Shown: positions 16,558 through 24,562 of the stretch, in pieces
Numbering within the stretch: the stretch's first letter is position 1
Layout of the letters: every line of letters starts with the position of its first letter
Source: Kluyvera intermedia
GTDB lineage: Bacteria > Pseudomonadota > Gammaproteobacteria > Enterobacterales > Enterobacteriaceae
DNA: 64,000 nt
Assembly: GCF_034424175.1 (NCBI RefSeq)
Contig: NZ_CP139986.1
Span: 372,001-436,000 of the forward strand
Direction of reading: 5' to 3'
Notes under the pieces: model-generated
Told to the model about the DNA's origin: nothing
What the model saw: only the letters and a program-made list of their open reading frames with translations
Databases searched by the model: none
Position numbers and translations under genes: made by a program

Positions 16558-18297
16558 ATGATAAAGCCGACATTTTTATGCCGGGTGGCGCTTGCTGCTC
16601 TGCTCGCAGGAAGCTGTTTTAGCGCCGTGTCTGCACCACCACCGCCGGTTTCTTACGGCGTTGAGGAGGATGTATTCCACCCCGTTCGCGCCCAACAGGG
16701 AATGGTGGCCTCGGTGGATGCAATGGCCACGCAGGTGGGGGTCGATATTCTGCGTCAAGGTGGTAATGCAGTCGACGCCGCCGTTGCCGTGGGATATGCG
16801 TTGGCGGTCACCCATCCACAGGCGGGAAATCTGGGCGGCGGTGGCTTTATGATGCTGCGCACCAAAGCGGGCAAAACCGTTGCGATAGACTTCCGCGAAA
16901 TGGCGCCAGAGCAGGCAACCCGCGATATGTTCCTCGACGGCGAAGGTAATCCAGACGCTAAGAAATCGCTGACCTCGCATCTCGCTTCCGGTACGCCGGG
17001 CACCGTGGCGGGCTTCTCGCTGGCACTGGAGAAATACGGCACTCTGCCGCTGAATAAAGTGATTCAGCCCGCCATCAAGCTGGCGCAAGACGGATTTATC
17101 ATCAATAGCGCACTGGCTGACGATCTCAAAACCTACGGCAGTGAAGTACTGCCTCATCATGCCAATAGCAAAGCGATTTTCTGGAAAGATGGCGAGCCGC
17201 TCAAGCAAGGTGAAAAACTGGTACAGACCAATCTGGCCAACAGCCTGACGTTGATTGCCCAAAATGGCCCGGATGCTTTCTACAAGGGGGCGATTGCCGA
17301 ACAGATTGCCGACGAGATGCATCAAAACGGCGGCCTGCTGAGTAAAGCGGATTTAGCCAACTACAAAGCGATTGAGCGTACGCCAATTAGCGGGGAATAC
17401 CGTGGCTATGAGGTCTTCTCCATGCCGCCACCGTCTTCCGGCGGGATTCATATCGTGCAGATCCTTAACATCCTAGAAAATTTTAACCTGCACAAATACG
17501 GTTTTGGCAGTGCCGACGCGATGCAGCTGATGGCCGAAGCGGAAAAACAGGCCTACGCCGACCGCTCGGAGTACCTCGGTGACCCGGATTTTGTGAAGGT
17601 GCCGTGGCAGGCGCTGACCAACAAAGCTTACGCCAAATCGATTGCCGAGCGGATTGACCTCAATAAAGCTAAACCCTCCAGTGAGATAAAACCGGGTAAA
17701 TTGGCCCCGTATGAGAGCAACCAGACCACCCACTTCTCGGTGGTGGATAAAGACGGCAATGCGGTGGCGGTGACCTATACGCTGAACACCACTTTTGGTA
17801 CCGGCATCGTGGCGGGTAATACCGGTATTCTGATGAACAATGAGATGGATGACTTCTCCGCCAAGCCCGGCGTCCCCAACGTCTACGGGCTGGTGGGCGG
17901 TGATGCTAACGCTGTGGGGCCGAAAAAGCGGCCATTGTCATCCATGTCGCCAACCATCGTGGTAAAAGATGGCAAAACCTGGCTGGTGACCGGCAGCCCG
18001 GGCGGTAGCCGAATTATTACCACCGTACTGCAAATGGTGGTGAATACCGTTGATTTCGGCATGAACGTAGCCGAAGCCACCAATGCGCCGCGCTTCCACC
18101 ACCAGTGGCTGCCTGACGAACTTCGCGTTGAGAAGGGCTTTAGCCCGGACACGCTGAAGCTTCTGGAAGGTAAGGGACAAAAGGTAGTATTGAAAGAAGC
18201 GATGGGCAGCACGCAAAGCATTATGGTTGGCCCGGACGGAACGCTGTACGGTGCGTCGGATCCTCGCTCCCCGGATGATTTAACCGCAGGGTATTAA
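16558..18297 (+). CDS. ggt: Gamma-glutamyltranspeptidase
   Basis: Periplasmic enzyme that cleaves or transfers the gamma-glutamyl group of glutathione and glutamine. It is made as a precursor that self-cleaves into large and small subunits. The nucleophile and first residue of the small subunit is the first Thr of NQTTHFSVVDK, residue 390 from this start. Substrate-site motifs GNLGGGGFM, PPPSSGGIH, PLSSMSP and GSPGGSRI are intact. The signal peptide ends near SAVSA. Two ATGs are possible: 16558 gives 579 residues and aligns with E. coli (580), while 16552 adds Met-Leu. GGAG at 16544-16547 could serve either. Confidence 0.96.
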   Translation: MIKPTFLCRVALAALLAGSCFSAVSAPPPPVSYGVEEDVFHPVRAQQGMVASVDAMATQVGVDILRQGGNAVDAAVAVGYALAVTHPQAGNLGGGGFMMLRTKAGKTVAIDFREMAPEQATRDMFLDGEGNPDAKKSLTSHLASGTPGTVAGFSLALEKYGTLPLNKVIQPAIKLAQDGFIINSALADDLKTYGSEVLPHHANSKAIFWKDGEPLKQGEKLVQTNLANSLTLIAQNGPDAFYKGAIAEQIADEMHQNGGLLSKADLANYKAIERTPISGEYRGYEVFSMPPPSSGGIHIVQILNILENFNLHKYGFGSADAMQLMAEAEKQAYADRSEYLGDPDFVKVPWQALTNKAYAKSIAERIDLNKAKPSSEIKPGKLAPYESNQTTHFSVVDKDGNAVAVTYTLNTTFGTGIVAGNTGILMNNEMDDFSAKPGVPNVYGLVGGDANAVGPKKRPLSSMSPTIVVKDGKTWLVTGSPGGSRIITTVLQMVVNTVDFGMNVAEATNAPRFHHQWLPDELRVEKGFSPDTLKLLEGKGQKVVLKEAMGSTQSIMVGPDGTLYGASDPRSPDDLTAGY

Positions 18298-18303
18298 ATT
18301 TCA

Positions 18304-18332
18304 CGACGGCCCAACTCGGGCCGTATTTATCT
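18304..18332 (+). terminator. ggt terminator-like hairpin
   Basis: ACGGCCC pairs with GGGCCGT around AACTC, followed by ATTTAT. It starts 9 bases after the ggt stop. The T tract is imperfect, so termination may be partial. Confidence 0.55.
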
Positions 18333-18493
18333 CGTGAATGTATTAATTGTTTATATTCACCTTAATATCGATGATGTTGTTTCATTATTATTAATGATGC
18401 TTAAATGATATTTATATTTGACCGTTAGCAGGTTATTTTCTGGGGATATTACTTACTCTCTATGGTAATAAAGTATTCATGGATGGGTGAGTG

Positions 18494-20488
18494 ATGAGTG
18501 ATATTATTTATGTGACGATTAATGGTGAGGTTCAGGGGGAAATATCTAAAGACTGTGGCTCTGATGCATCGGTTGGTAATCGCTACCAGCACGGACATGA
18601 AGATGAGGTTTTTGTCTTTAGCCTGGTGAAGTCGTTTAGCAGCACGGGGGCGGGTGTTAATGCACAGGGGATAACTTTTTGTAAGATTATCGATAAAAGT
18701 TCGCCGTTGCTGATGAATGCGATTAATAACAATGAATCATTAAATATGGTGTTTAGTATTTATCGTGTTAATCGTTTTGGCAGAATGGAAAAGTATTATC
18801 TTATTGAGGTTCGAGGCGCAAGGATAAGCGGTGTTGACACCCGAGTTGATACCAATACTTTACACTATGAATATATTACTGTGAATTATGATTATATTCA
18901 TAGCCGCCATCTGATGGCCGGCACGGAATTTGATTATCTGGTGGCGCCGGAGAATTATAGCCGACTGTTTCCACCCACACCTATTTCGCCTGAGCCAAAA
19001 CCCCCGGAAGAGCCGCCGGTACGTCATGTCACGCTGGTGCTGGGGATCTTTTTCGACGGCACGGGGAATAACGCGGCCAATACGGAGAATATGCTGGCCT
19101 CATGCTCGGCGCAGGGTTTTGACCTGGCGAGCCCGGATGCGGAAAGCATTCTTAAGCGTAGCGCGTCTGAATTAATGGGGCTAAGTGGGGCCGAAGCGAC
19201 CAGTTATTCGGGGTATTACACGAATATTCATTGGTTGCATGAACTGTATAACCGAACATTTTCGGCAACTGATGGCTATTTGCAGCAGGCAATTTATGTC
19301 GAAGGAATCGGCACTCAGGCTGGTAAGCCCGATAGTGTGATAGGGATGGGGCTTGGCTTGGCGGAGTGTGGGGTGATTGCGAAAACGGATGATGCTGTGC
19401 AACAGGTCAAGTTAACAATAGAGGCAGCCGCAGATTTATTAAAAGGTAAATTTGTTGTCGACACCTTGCTGTTTGATATCTTTGGTTTTAGCCGTGGCGC
19501 GGCGGCGGCACGCCATTTTGCAAACCGTATCCAGTGTGAAGACCGTGACATTATCAACGCGATTGCGTCGGGAATGGGTCAGCACGAGTACATTGGAACA
19601 GCGGCAGGTAAAACCCGCTTTATCGGTCTGTTTGATACCGTTGCGGCAATTGGAACACCGGCAAATGGTATGGATCCCCACAGTGCCGACACGGGTGACG
19701 CTAATCTCGCCCTTCGTCCCGGCGTCGCTCAGAAGGTCTTTCATATCACTGCCCAGAATGAATGCCGCTATAACTTCGCCTTAAATAGCGTCTCTCCCGC
19801 GTGGCCGGAGTTATCTCTGCCTGGAGCACATTCGGACATCGGCGGCGGTTACCTACCGCAAACTCGCGAAGATCTTTTCCTCTCTCGTCCATTAGTCGAA
19901 ACGTTACCCGTCGACACGCCAAACGAGCGTTCGCGCGTGTACCGGCAGGCGGCTGCCCAACTGCCGGAACTGGAGCGTTCTGCCGCTATTGCCCCCATTG
20001 TTCGCACCAATACGGTCACCACGCACACCTGGGAAGATGGTTTCGTACCCGCCGACCGCTATGGGCAAATGCAAAAACGCAGTTTTGCCGCGCTGGCGCT
20101 GCGTCATCGGATTGTCAAACACGACTGGTCGATGGTGACGCTACGGGTGATGCTGGATGCTGCGAAGGATGCAGGAGTGTTGTTTGATGATGTGGCACGA
20201 AAAAGAGGAACTGAAATGCCAGCCTCACTTTCTCTACTCAGTGAAAAGGCGAGAGCAATGGGCAAAGCGGCTCGTTTACGGACATCGGCCATTGGGTTCA
20301 GCCCAGAGGAGATTGATACCCTTGCAAGGTCATATATCCATTGCTCGGCGAGCTGGAATGCAGTTGCGACAGATCAGTATGGAGAACTTCGGGGAGGTGC
20401 TTCTGCCTCAGAAACGGTGGGGTTTGTGAACAGGCCTGATGAAGACTGGGTGCGAACGGTTTACAACATGGATGGAATAAAGCAATGA
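18494..20488 (+). CDS. Hcp-Tle1 fusion: T6SS tube protein with DUF2235 lipase effector domain
   Basis: A 664-residue antibacterial effector candidate. Residues 1 to about 150 are an Hcp-type tube domain (DIIYVTINGEVQGEIS, GHEDEVFVFSL, GVNAQGITFCKIIDKSSPLL, AGTEFDYL). A Pro-rich linker follows at about 163-178. A Tle1-like DUF2235 lipase domain opens with GIFFDGTGNN (184-193). The nucleophile is S333 in GFSRG (GxSxG); D381 in LFDTVAAIG and H446 in GAHSDIGGGY complete the likely triad. About 130 C-terminal residues have no clear assignment. A GTG three bases earlier is possible, but the ATG gives the usual Hcp start. The function inferred is a phospholipase carried inside the T6SS tube. The Hcp half is markedly AT-rich, unlike its neighbours. 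Its stop overlaps the next gene. Confidence 0.9.
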   Translation: MSDIIYVTINGEVQGEISKDCGSDASVGNRYQHGHEDEVFVFSLVKSFSSTGAGVNAQGITFCKIIDKSSPLLMNAINNNESLNMVFSIYRVNRFGRMEKYYLIEVRGARISGVDTRVDTNTLHYEYITVNYDYIHSRHLMAGTEFDYLVAPENYSRLFPPTPISPEPKPPEEPPVRHVTLVLGIFFDGTGNNAANTENMLASCSAQGFDLASPDAESILKRSASELMGLSGAEATSYSGYYTNIHWLHELYNRTFSATDGYLQQAIYVEGIGTQAGKPDSVIGMGLGLAECGVIAKTDDAVQQVKLTIEAAADLLKGKFVVDTLLFDIFGFSRGAAAARHFANRIQCEDRDIINAIASGMGQHEYIGTAAGKTRFIGLFDTVAAIGTPANGMDPHSADTGDANLALRPGVAQKVFHITAQNECRYNFALNSVSPAWPELSLPGAHSDIGGGYLPQTREDLFLSRPLVETLPVDTPNERSRVYRQAAAQLPELERSAAIAPIVRTNTVTTHTWEDGFVPADRYGQMQKRSFAALALRHRIVKHDWSMVTLRVMLDAAKDAGVLFDDVARKRGTEMPASLSLLSEKARAMGKAARLRTSAIGFSPEEIDTLARSYIHCSASWNAVATDQYGELRGGASASETVGFVNRPDEDWVRTVYNMDGIKQ

Positions 20489-21165
20489 ACTTCCCCAAAA
20501 CGCTGATAATGGTGGCACTCCTGATCGCAGGTTGCAGTCAACCTAAAATTCACCCACTGCAGTCAAAACAAGCTGCCAGCGGTGACTGGTCGCTACCCTA
20601 CGGAAAATGGAGTTTCTCATTTATTACACCTTGGCAGTTACCTGCTGAGGTTACTTTAGTGAGAGTACTTGATACTGATGGACGTCTGTATACCTTCCGC
20701 ACGATAGACCAGACATCCCGTGATCCTGACTCGGTAACTTCATGGACAGAATGGGCCCACGGCGGCAGCGTGAATTTTAATAACGTAAAAATGCCGCCCC
20801 AGTACATGATTTTCTGCTGGGATTCCTTTATCGATAAAAAAACCTACGAAACCAGCGTGATGTTTTCGCCCGCCACATGGCAGAGGATGAAAACGCCAGC
20901 CGACCACTTATTCAGCGGAAAAACACTTTGGTACGACAATATGCTGTTTGGACTTTCTCCTGGCGGTAAGGTCAGGATTTGGTTCCCAGATGCAGGCTCT
21001 CACCCCGCGCTAATCGTCACCCCCTACAAAATCAGCACCGTCTCAGGTGCTGATCTCACAATCTGCAAAGACGGTGCCGACAGCGATTTCCTGCGCAACT
21101 ATCGCTATTCCCAGGAAATACAGGATTCAATGAAAGGAAAAACCTATCCCTACGGGGAGTGGTGA
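20485..21165 (+). CDS. DUF2931-type lipoprotein, putative Tle1 immunity protein, copy 1
   Basis: Predicted lipoprotein of 226 residues with signal and lipobox LIAGC, lipidated Cys at residue 17. The mature part has QAASGDWSLPYGKWSFSF, then MPPQYMIFCWDSFIDKKTYETSVMFSP, then a Gly-rich LSPGGKVRIWF. These resemble the DUF2931 lipoproteins that accompany Tle1 lipase effectors; this comes from family memory, not a search. Its start overlaps the end of the Hcp-Tle1 gene by 4 bases, so effector and protector are translationally coupled. Being envelope-anchored, it would sit where a T6SS lipase arrives. The second copy follows 21 bases later. Confidence 0.8.
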   Translation: MNFPKTLIMVALLIAGCSQPKIHPLQSKQAASGDWSLPYGKWSFSFITPWQLPAEVTLVRVLDTDGRLYTFRTIDQTSRDPDSVTSWTEWAHGGSVNFNNVKMPPQYMIFCWDSFIDKKTYETSVMFSPATWQRMKTPADHLFSGKTLWYDNMLFGLSPGGKVRIWFPDAGSHPALIVTPYKISTVSGADLTICKDGADSDFLRNYRYSQEIQDSMKGKTYPYGEW

Positions 21166-21186
21166 TTGCATGGACGGAATAAAACA

Positions 21187-21870
21187 ATGAACTTACCCAA
21201 AACGCTGATACTGGCCGTGCTCATGACCGCAAGTTGCAGTCAGTCTAATACCCACCCTGTACAGTCGAAACAGGCTGCCAGCGGTGACTGGTCGCTACCT
21301 TATGGAAAGTGGAGTTTTTCGTTTATTACCCCATGGCAGCTACCGGCTGAGGTGAGTCTTGTCAGAGTGCTTGATACCGACGGACGTCTGTATACCTTCC
21401 GCACGCTTGATCCGACATCCCGCGATCCCGACTCGGTAGATTCATGGACGAAATGGACACACGGCGGAGGGGCTCAATTCAACCAGGTAAAAATGCCACC
21501 TCAGTACATGATTTTCTGCTGGGATTCCTTCATTGATAAAAAAACCTATGAAACCAGCGTGATGTTTTCGCCCATTATCTGGCTACGAATGAAGACTCCT
21601 GCTGCGCATGCCCGTCGGAATGGCGAGCCTATCTGGTATCGTAATATGTTGTTTGGCCTTTCTCCTGGCGGCAAAGTGAGAACCTGGTTTCCGGATATCA
21701 ATGACTATCCCGCCATCGCCTTCACCCCCTACAAAATCAACACTGTCTCAGGCGCTGATCTCACAATCTGCAAAAACGGTGCTGACAGCGATTTCCTACG
21801 CAATTACCGCTATTCCCAGGAAATACAGGATTCAATGAAGGGAAAAACCTATCCGTACGGGGAGTGGTAA
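21187..21870 (+). CDS. DUF2931-type lipoprotein, putative Tle1 immunity protein, copy 2
   Basis: Tandem duplicate of the preceding lipoprotein, 227 residues. The ATG at 21187 is preceded by GGACGGAATAAAACA, almost the same leader as copy 1 (GGATGGAATAAAGCA), so the duplication includes the ribosome site. A TTG at 21166 would add seven residues and is unlikely. The lipobox is weaker (MTASC, Cys 17). Long stretches match copy 1, for example MPPQYMIFCWDSFIDKK and the last about 30 residues. Differences cluster near residues 125-180 (HARRNGEPIWYRN, DINDYPAIAF). It may protect against a different lipase variant or add dose; either is inference. Confidence 0.8.
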   Translation: MNLPKTLILAVLMTASCSQSNTHPVQSKQAASGDWSLPYGKWSFSFITPWQLPAEVSLVRVLDTDGRLYTFRTLDPTSRDPDSVDSWTKWTHGGGAQFNQVKMPPQYMIFCWDSFIDKKTYETSVMFSPIIWLRMKTPAAHARRNGEPIWYRNMLFGLSPGGKVRTWFPDINDYPAIAFTPYKINTVSGADLTICKNGADSDFLRNYRYSQEIQDSMKGKTYPYGEW

Positions 21871-21882
21871 AAGGCCGCTACA

Positions 21883-21924
21883 GAGGGGAAAACCGAGCAT
21901 CTCGGGTTTCCCCTCCAATCTTTT
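21883..21924. terminator. Bidirectional terminator, immunity gene / yhhY
   Basis: GAGGGGAAAACCGAG (21883-21897) pairs with CTCGGGTTTCCCCTC (21901-21915) with one mismatch and a 3-base loop, followed by CAATCTTTT. It lies between convergent stops and closes the effector island on its right side. Confidence 0.8.
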
Positions 21925-22423
21925 AGCCAAGAGACGGCTTCAATCGCGCCATAAAGTACGCATCCACGTACTCGCCGTTGCGCAGTGCGTATCGTTTGCC
22001 GGTGCCTTCAATCTCAAAGCCGTGTTTCTGATACAGCGCCACCGCAGGGGCGTTATCGGTGAATACGGTCAATTCAATACGATCGACACGCAGCCAGTTA
22101 TCACACATATCGATCATCGTACGCATCAGCGCGCTGGCGACGCCACGATTGTGCCACCGCGAGTCAACGCTAATGCCAAAATCGGCGACATGGCTGCGGC
22201 GTGGACGCTGAGGAATCTGGAGTGCGAGGTGGCCGACCACCTGTTCATCAATGCAGGCGACCAGTTGTTTAACGCCGGGCTGGTCGGCTAGCCGCTCATT
22301 CCACATTTGGCTTGAAGGATGAGGAACTTGTAGCGTGTTGTGGTACACCTCCGGCTGGGCGCCGATCTGACGGATAGCGTCGTAATCTTTCGGTTCAGCA
22401 TGGCGTATCACGATGTCACTCAT
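21923..22423 (-). CDS. yhhY: L-amino acid N-acetyltransferase AaaT (YhhY)
   Basis: GNAT-family acetyltransferase of 166 residues (E. coli 162). It is reported in E. coli to acetylate L-Phe, L-Met and related amino acids. The N-terminal MSDIVIRHAEPKDYDAIRQI and the acetyl-CoA loop SRWHNRGVASALMRTMID are typical. ELTVFTDNAPAVALYQKHGFEIEGTGKRYALRNGEYVDAYFMAR gives the C-terminal fold. The end (LKPSLG) is a few residues longer than K-12. It lies beside ryhB, as in E. coli. Confidence 0.93.
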   Translation of the reverse strand: MSDIVIRHAEPKDYDAIRQIGAQPEVYHNTLQVPHPSSQMWNERLADQPGVKQLVACIDEQVVGHLALQIPQRPRRSHVADFGISVDSRWHNRGVASALMRTMIDMCDNWLRVDRIELTVFTDNAPAVALYQKHGFEIEGTGKRYALRNGEYVDAYFMARLKPSLG

Positions 22424-22508
22424 TCTTCATTTCCTTTGTCGATGAAAAGTCCCTTTTAACATCATTGATTATGAAACTTGCGTCAATTAGCTTTTTTTGC
22501 AAAAAGTG

Positions 22509-22539
22509 TTGGACAAGTGCGAATGAGAATGATTATTAT
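22509..22539 (+). promoter_or_regulatory. ryhB promoter
   Basis: TTGGAC (22509-22514) and TATTAT (22534-22539) are placed so that transcription starts near 22546, where the conserved RyhB 5' end begins. The spacer is long (19 bases), but the arrangement matches the E. coli ryhB promoter. Confidence 0.75.
22519..22537 (+). promoter_or_regulatory. Fur box of ryhB
   Basis: A 19-base site (GCGAATGAGAATGATTATT) matching 14 of 19 positions of the Fur consensus. It lies between the -35 element and the start and overlaps the -10. Fe-Fur would repress ryhB when iron is plentiful. Confidence 0.85.
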
Positions 22540-22545
22540 TGTCCT

Positions 22546-22638
22546 GCTTTCAGGGCGTCCTTGCGGAGCTTCTGAAAGCACGACATTGCTCACATTGCTT
22601 CCAGTATTACTTTAGCCAGCTTAATGCTGGCTTTTTTT
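22546..22638 (+). ncRNA. ryhB: Iron-stress small RNA RyhB
   Basis: Hfq-dependent sRNA that, on iron starvation, represses mRNAs of iron-using proteins. The seed and core (CTGAAAGCACGACATTGC, then TCACATTGCTTCCAGTATTA) are nearly identical to E. coli RyhB. The terminator hairpin AGCCAGC-TTAAT-GCTGGCT is followed by a run of T. The start is placed by alignment to the E. coli RNA. The first hairpin has diverged but remains paired: GCTTTCAG (22546-22553) is fully complementary to CTGAAAGC (22572-22579). It lies between yhhY and yhhX, as in E. coli. Confidence 0.95.
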
Positions 22639-22690
22639 TGCCTGTCGTTGCGCTATGGTGTTCAGCAATTATTTTCAAAAGGACTGAACC

Positions 22691-23722
22691 ATGACCCTAC
22701 ACTGTGCCTTTATCGGCTTTGGCAAAAGCGCCACGCGTTACCATCTTCCTTACGTCCTCCACCGCAAAGCCGACTGGCATGTCGCACATATCTATCGTCG
22801 TAGCCCGAAGCCTGACGAGCAACTGCCACAGTACGCGCATATCCATTTCACCAGCGAACTTGACGATATCCTCAATGACCCGCAGGTAAGGCTGGTGGTG
22901 GTCTGCACTCATGCCGATAGCCACTTTGATTATGCGAAGCAAGCGCTGGAAGCGGGGAAAAACGTGCTGGTGGAGAAACCCTTCACCCCAACGCTTTCGC
23001 AGGCAAAAGAACTGTTTGCGTTGGCGAAAAGCAAAGGCTTGACGATTTCGCCGTACCAGAACCGCCGCTTTGATTCTTGTTTCCTGACCACCAAAAAAGT
23101 GATTGAGAGCGGCAAACTGGGGCGGATTATTGAAATTGAAAACCACTTCGACAGCTACCGTCCGGTGGATGCTGGAAAGCCGGGTCTGCCGCAGGATGGC
23201 GTATTTTATGGGCTGGGCGTGCATACCATGGACCAGATCATTTCGCTGTTTGGCCGCCCGCAGCAGGTGTCTTACGATATTCGCCACCTGCGTAATAAAG
23301 CGAATCCGGACGATACCTTTGAAGCCCAGCTGTTCTACGGCGACCTGAAAGCGATCGTCAAAAGCAGCCATCTGGTGAAGCTCGAATACCCGAAATTTAT
23401 TGTTCACGGCCACAAGGGATCGTTTATCAAATACGGTATCGATCAGCAGGAAACCAGCCTGAAGGCCAATATTATGCCGGGTGAGCCGGGCTTTGGCGCT
23501 GACCATAGTATCGGCATTCTGGAATACGTGGACGATGCGGGGAACACCGTACGCGAAGAGGTTGCGGTGGAAACCGGTGACTACGGGCGTGTCTACGATG
23601 CGCTGTATCAAACGCTGGTCAATGGCTGTGAAAACTTCGTCAGTGAATCTGATGCTCTGACAAATATGGAGATCCTCGAGCACGGTTTCGCCCAGCCATC
23701 TCCAGCCACTGTGACCCTCTAA
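22691..23722 (+). CDS. yhhX: Gfo/Idh/MocA-family oxidoreductase YhhX
   Basis: Predicted NAD(P)-dependent oxidoreductase of 343 residues (E. coli 345); the physiological substrate is unknown. The N-terminal Rossmann motif is variant (AFIGFGKSATRYHLPYV). The family motif EKPFTPT with the usual catalytic Lys is at about residues 96-102. A second conserved block, VFYGLGVHTMDQIISLFG, carries the family Asp/His pair. The ATG follows AAAGGACTGAACC. ryhB lies immediately upstream; iron-linked expression would be inference. Confidence 0.94.
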   Translation: MTLHCAFIGFGKSATRYHLPYVLHRKADWHVAHIYRRSPKPDEQLPQYAHIHFTSELDDILNDPQVRLVVVCTHADSHFDYAKQALEAGKNVLVEKPFTPTLSQAKELFALAKSKGLTISPYQNRRFDSCFLTTKKVIESGKLGRIIEIENHFDSYRPVDAGKPGLPQDGVFYGLGVHTMDQIISLFGRPQQVSYDIRHLRNKANPDDTFEAQLFYGDLKAIVKSSHLVKLEYPKFIVHGHKGSFIKYGIDQQETSLKANIMPGEPGFGADHSIGILEYVDDAGNTVREEVAVETGDYGRVYDALYQTLVNGCENFVSESDALTNMEILEHGFAQPSPATVTL

Positions 23723-23732
23723 AATAAGCCTT

Positions 23733-23783
23733 ATTGACGCCTCTCATCTTGTTCATATTTTTTGACTAGAGGCGTCAATTTTC
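23733..23783 (+). terminator. Perfect 12-base inverted repeat after yhhX
   Basis: ATTGACGCCTCT (23733-23744) is the exact reverse complement of AGAGGCGTCAAT (23768-23779), with a 23-base loop and a short T run. It is most simply the yhhX terminator. The long loop also allows a dimer-binding operator upstream of yhhW. Confidence 0.55.
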
Positions 23784-23848
23784 ACCCACTATCATCCTTA
23801 GCGGTTTGCGTCCAAACTTGTTTCATCGAAAACATGAGGGGGTAGCAA

Positions 23849-24544
23849 ATGATTTTCTTACGCAAAGCAAACGAACGTGGTCACGCAAATCATGGTTGGC
23901 TGGATTCCTGGCATACCTTCTCTTTTGCAGACTATTACGATCCGAATTTTATGGGCTTCTCCGCGCTGCGCGTCATTAACGATGACGTGATTGACGCAGG
24001 GCAGGGGTTCGGTACTCACCCGCACAAAGACATGGAAATCCTGACCTACGTTCTGGAAGGTGCCGTTGAACACCAGGACAGCATGGGCAACAAAGAACAG
24101 GTTCCGGCGGGCGAGTTCCAGATTATGAGTGCGGGTACCGGGGTGCGTCACTCTGAGTACAACCCAAGCGCGACCGACAAATTACACCTGTATCAAATCT
24201 GGATTATTCCAGAAACCACCGGCATCACGCCGCGCTACGAACAGCGCCGGTTTGACGCTGCGCAGGGCAAACAACTGGTGCTGTCACCGGATGCGCGTGA
24301 AGGTTCGCTGAAAGTGTATCAGGACATGGAACTGTACCGCTGGGCGCTGGCAAAAGGTGAACAGTCGGTTCACCAGATTGCTGCCGACCGCCGCGTGTGG
24401 ATCCAGGTGGTGAAAGGGGAAGTCTCCATTAACGGTACCAAAGCCACCACCAGCGATGGCCTGGCAATTTGGGACGAGCAGGCGATTTCAGTCCATGCAG
24501 ACAGCGAAAGTGAGATTTTACTCTTCGATCTGCCACCAGTTTGA
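23849..24544 (+). CDS. yhhW: Pirin-family quercetin 2,3-dioxygenase YhhW
   Basis: Bicupin of 231 residues; E. coli YhhW shows quercetinase activity in vitro. Metal ligands of the N-terminal cupin are the His pair and Glu in FGTHPHKDMEILTYVLEGAVEHQDS and the later His in GTGVRHSEYN. The C-terminal cupin lacks an obvious metal set, as in other pirins. The start is preceded by GAGGGGGTAG. The natural role is unknown. Confidence 0.95.
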   Translation: MIFLRKANERGHANHGWLDSWHTFSFADYYDPNFMGFSALRVINDDVIDAGQGFGTHPHKDMEILTYVLEGAVEHQDSMGNKEQVPAGEFQIMSAGTGVRHSEYNPSATDKLHLYQIWIIPETTGITPRYEQRRFDAAQGKQLVLSPDAREGSLKVYQDMELYRWALAKGEQSVHQIAADRRVWIQVVKGEVSINGTKATTSDGLAIWDEQAISVHADSESEILLFDLPPV

Positions 24545-24562
24545 TCCGGCTTAAATAAATCA

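Noticed and set aside
21166..21189. TTG start for the second immunity lipoprotein
   Set aside because: The ATG at 21187 has the duplicated ribosome-site leader and places the signal peptide correctly.
22697..23683. Reverse-strand frame of 328 codons over yhhX
   Set aside because: Mirror of the yhhX codons; the sense product is a clear Gfo/Idh/MocA protein.
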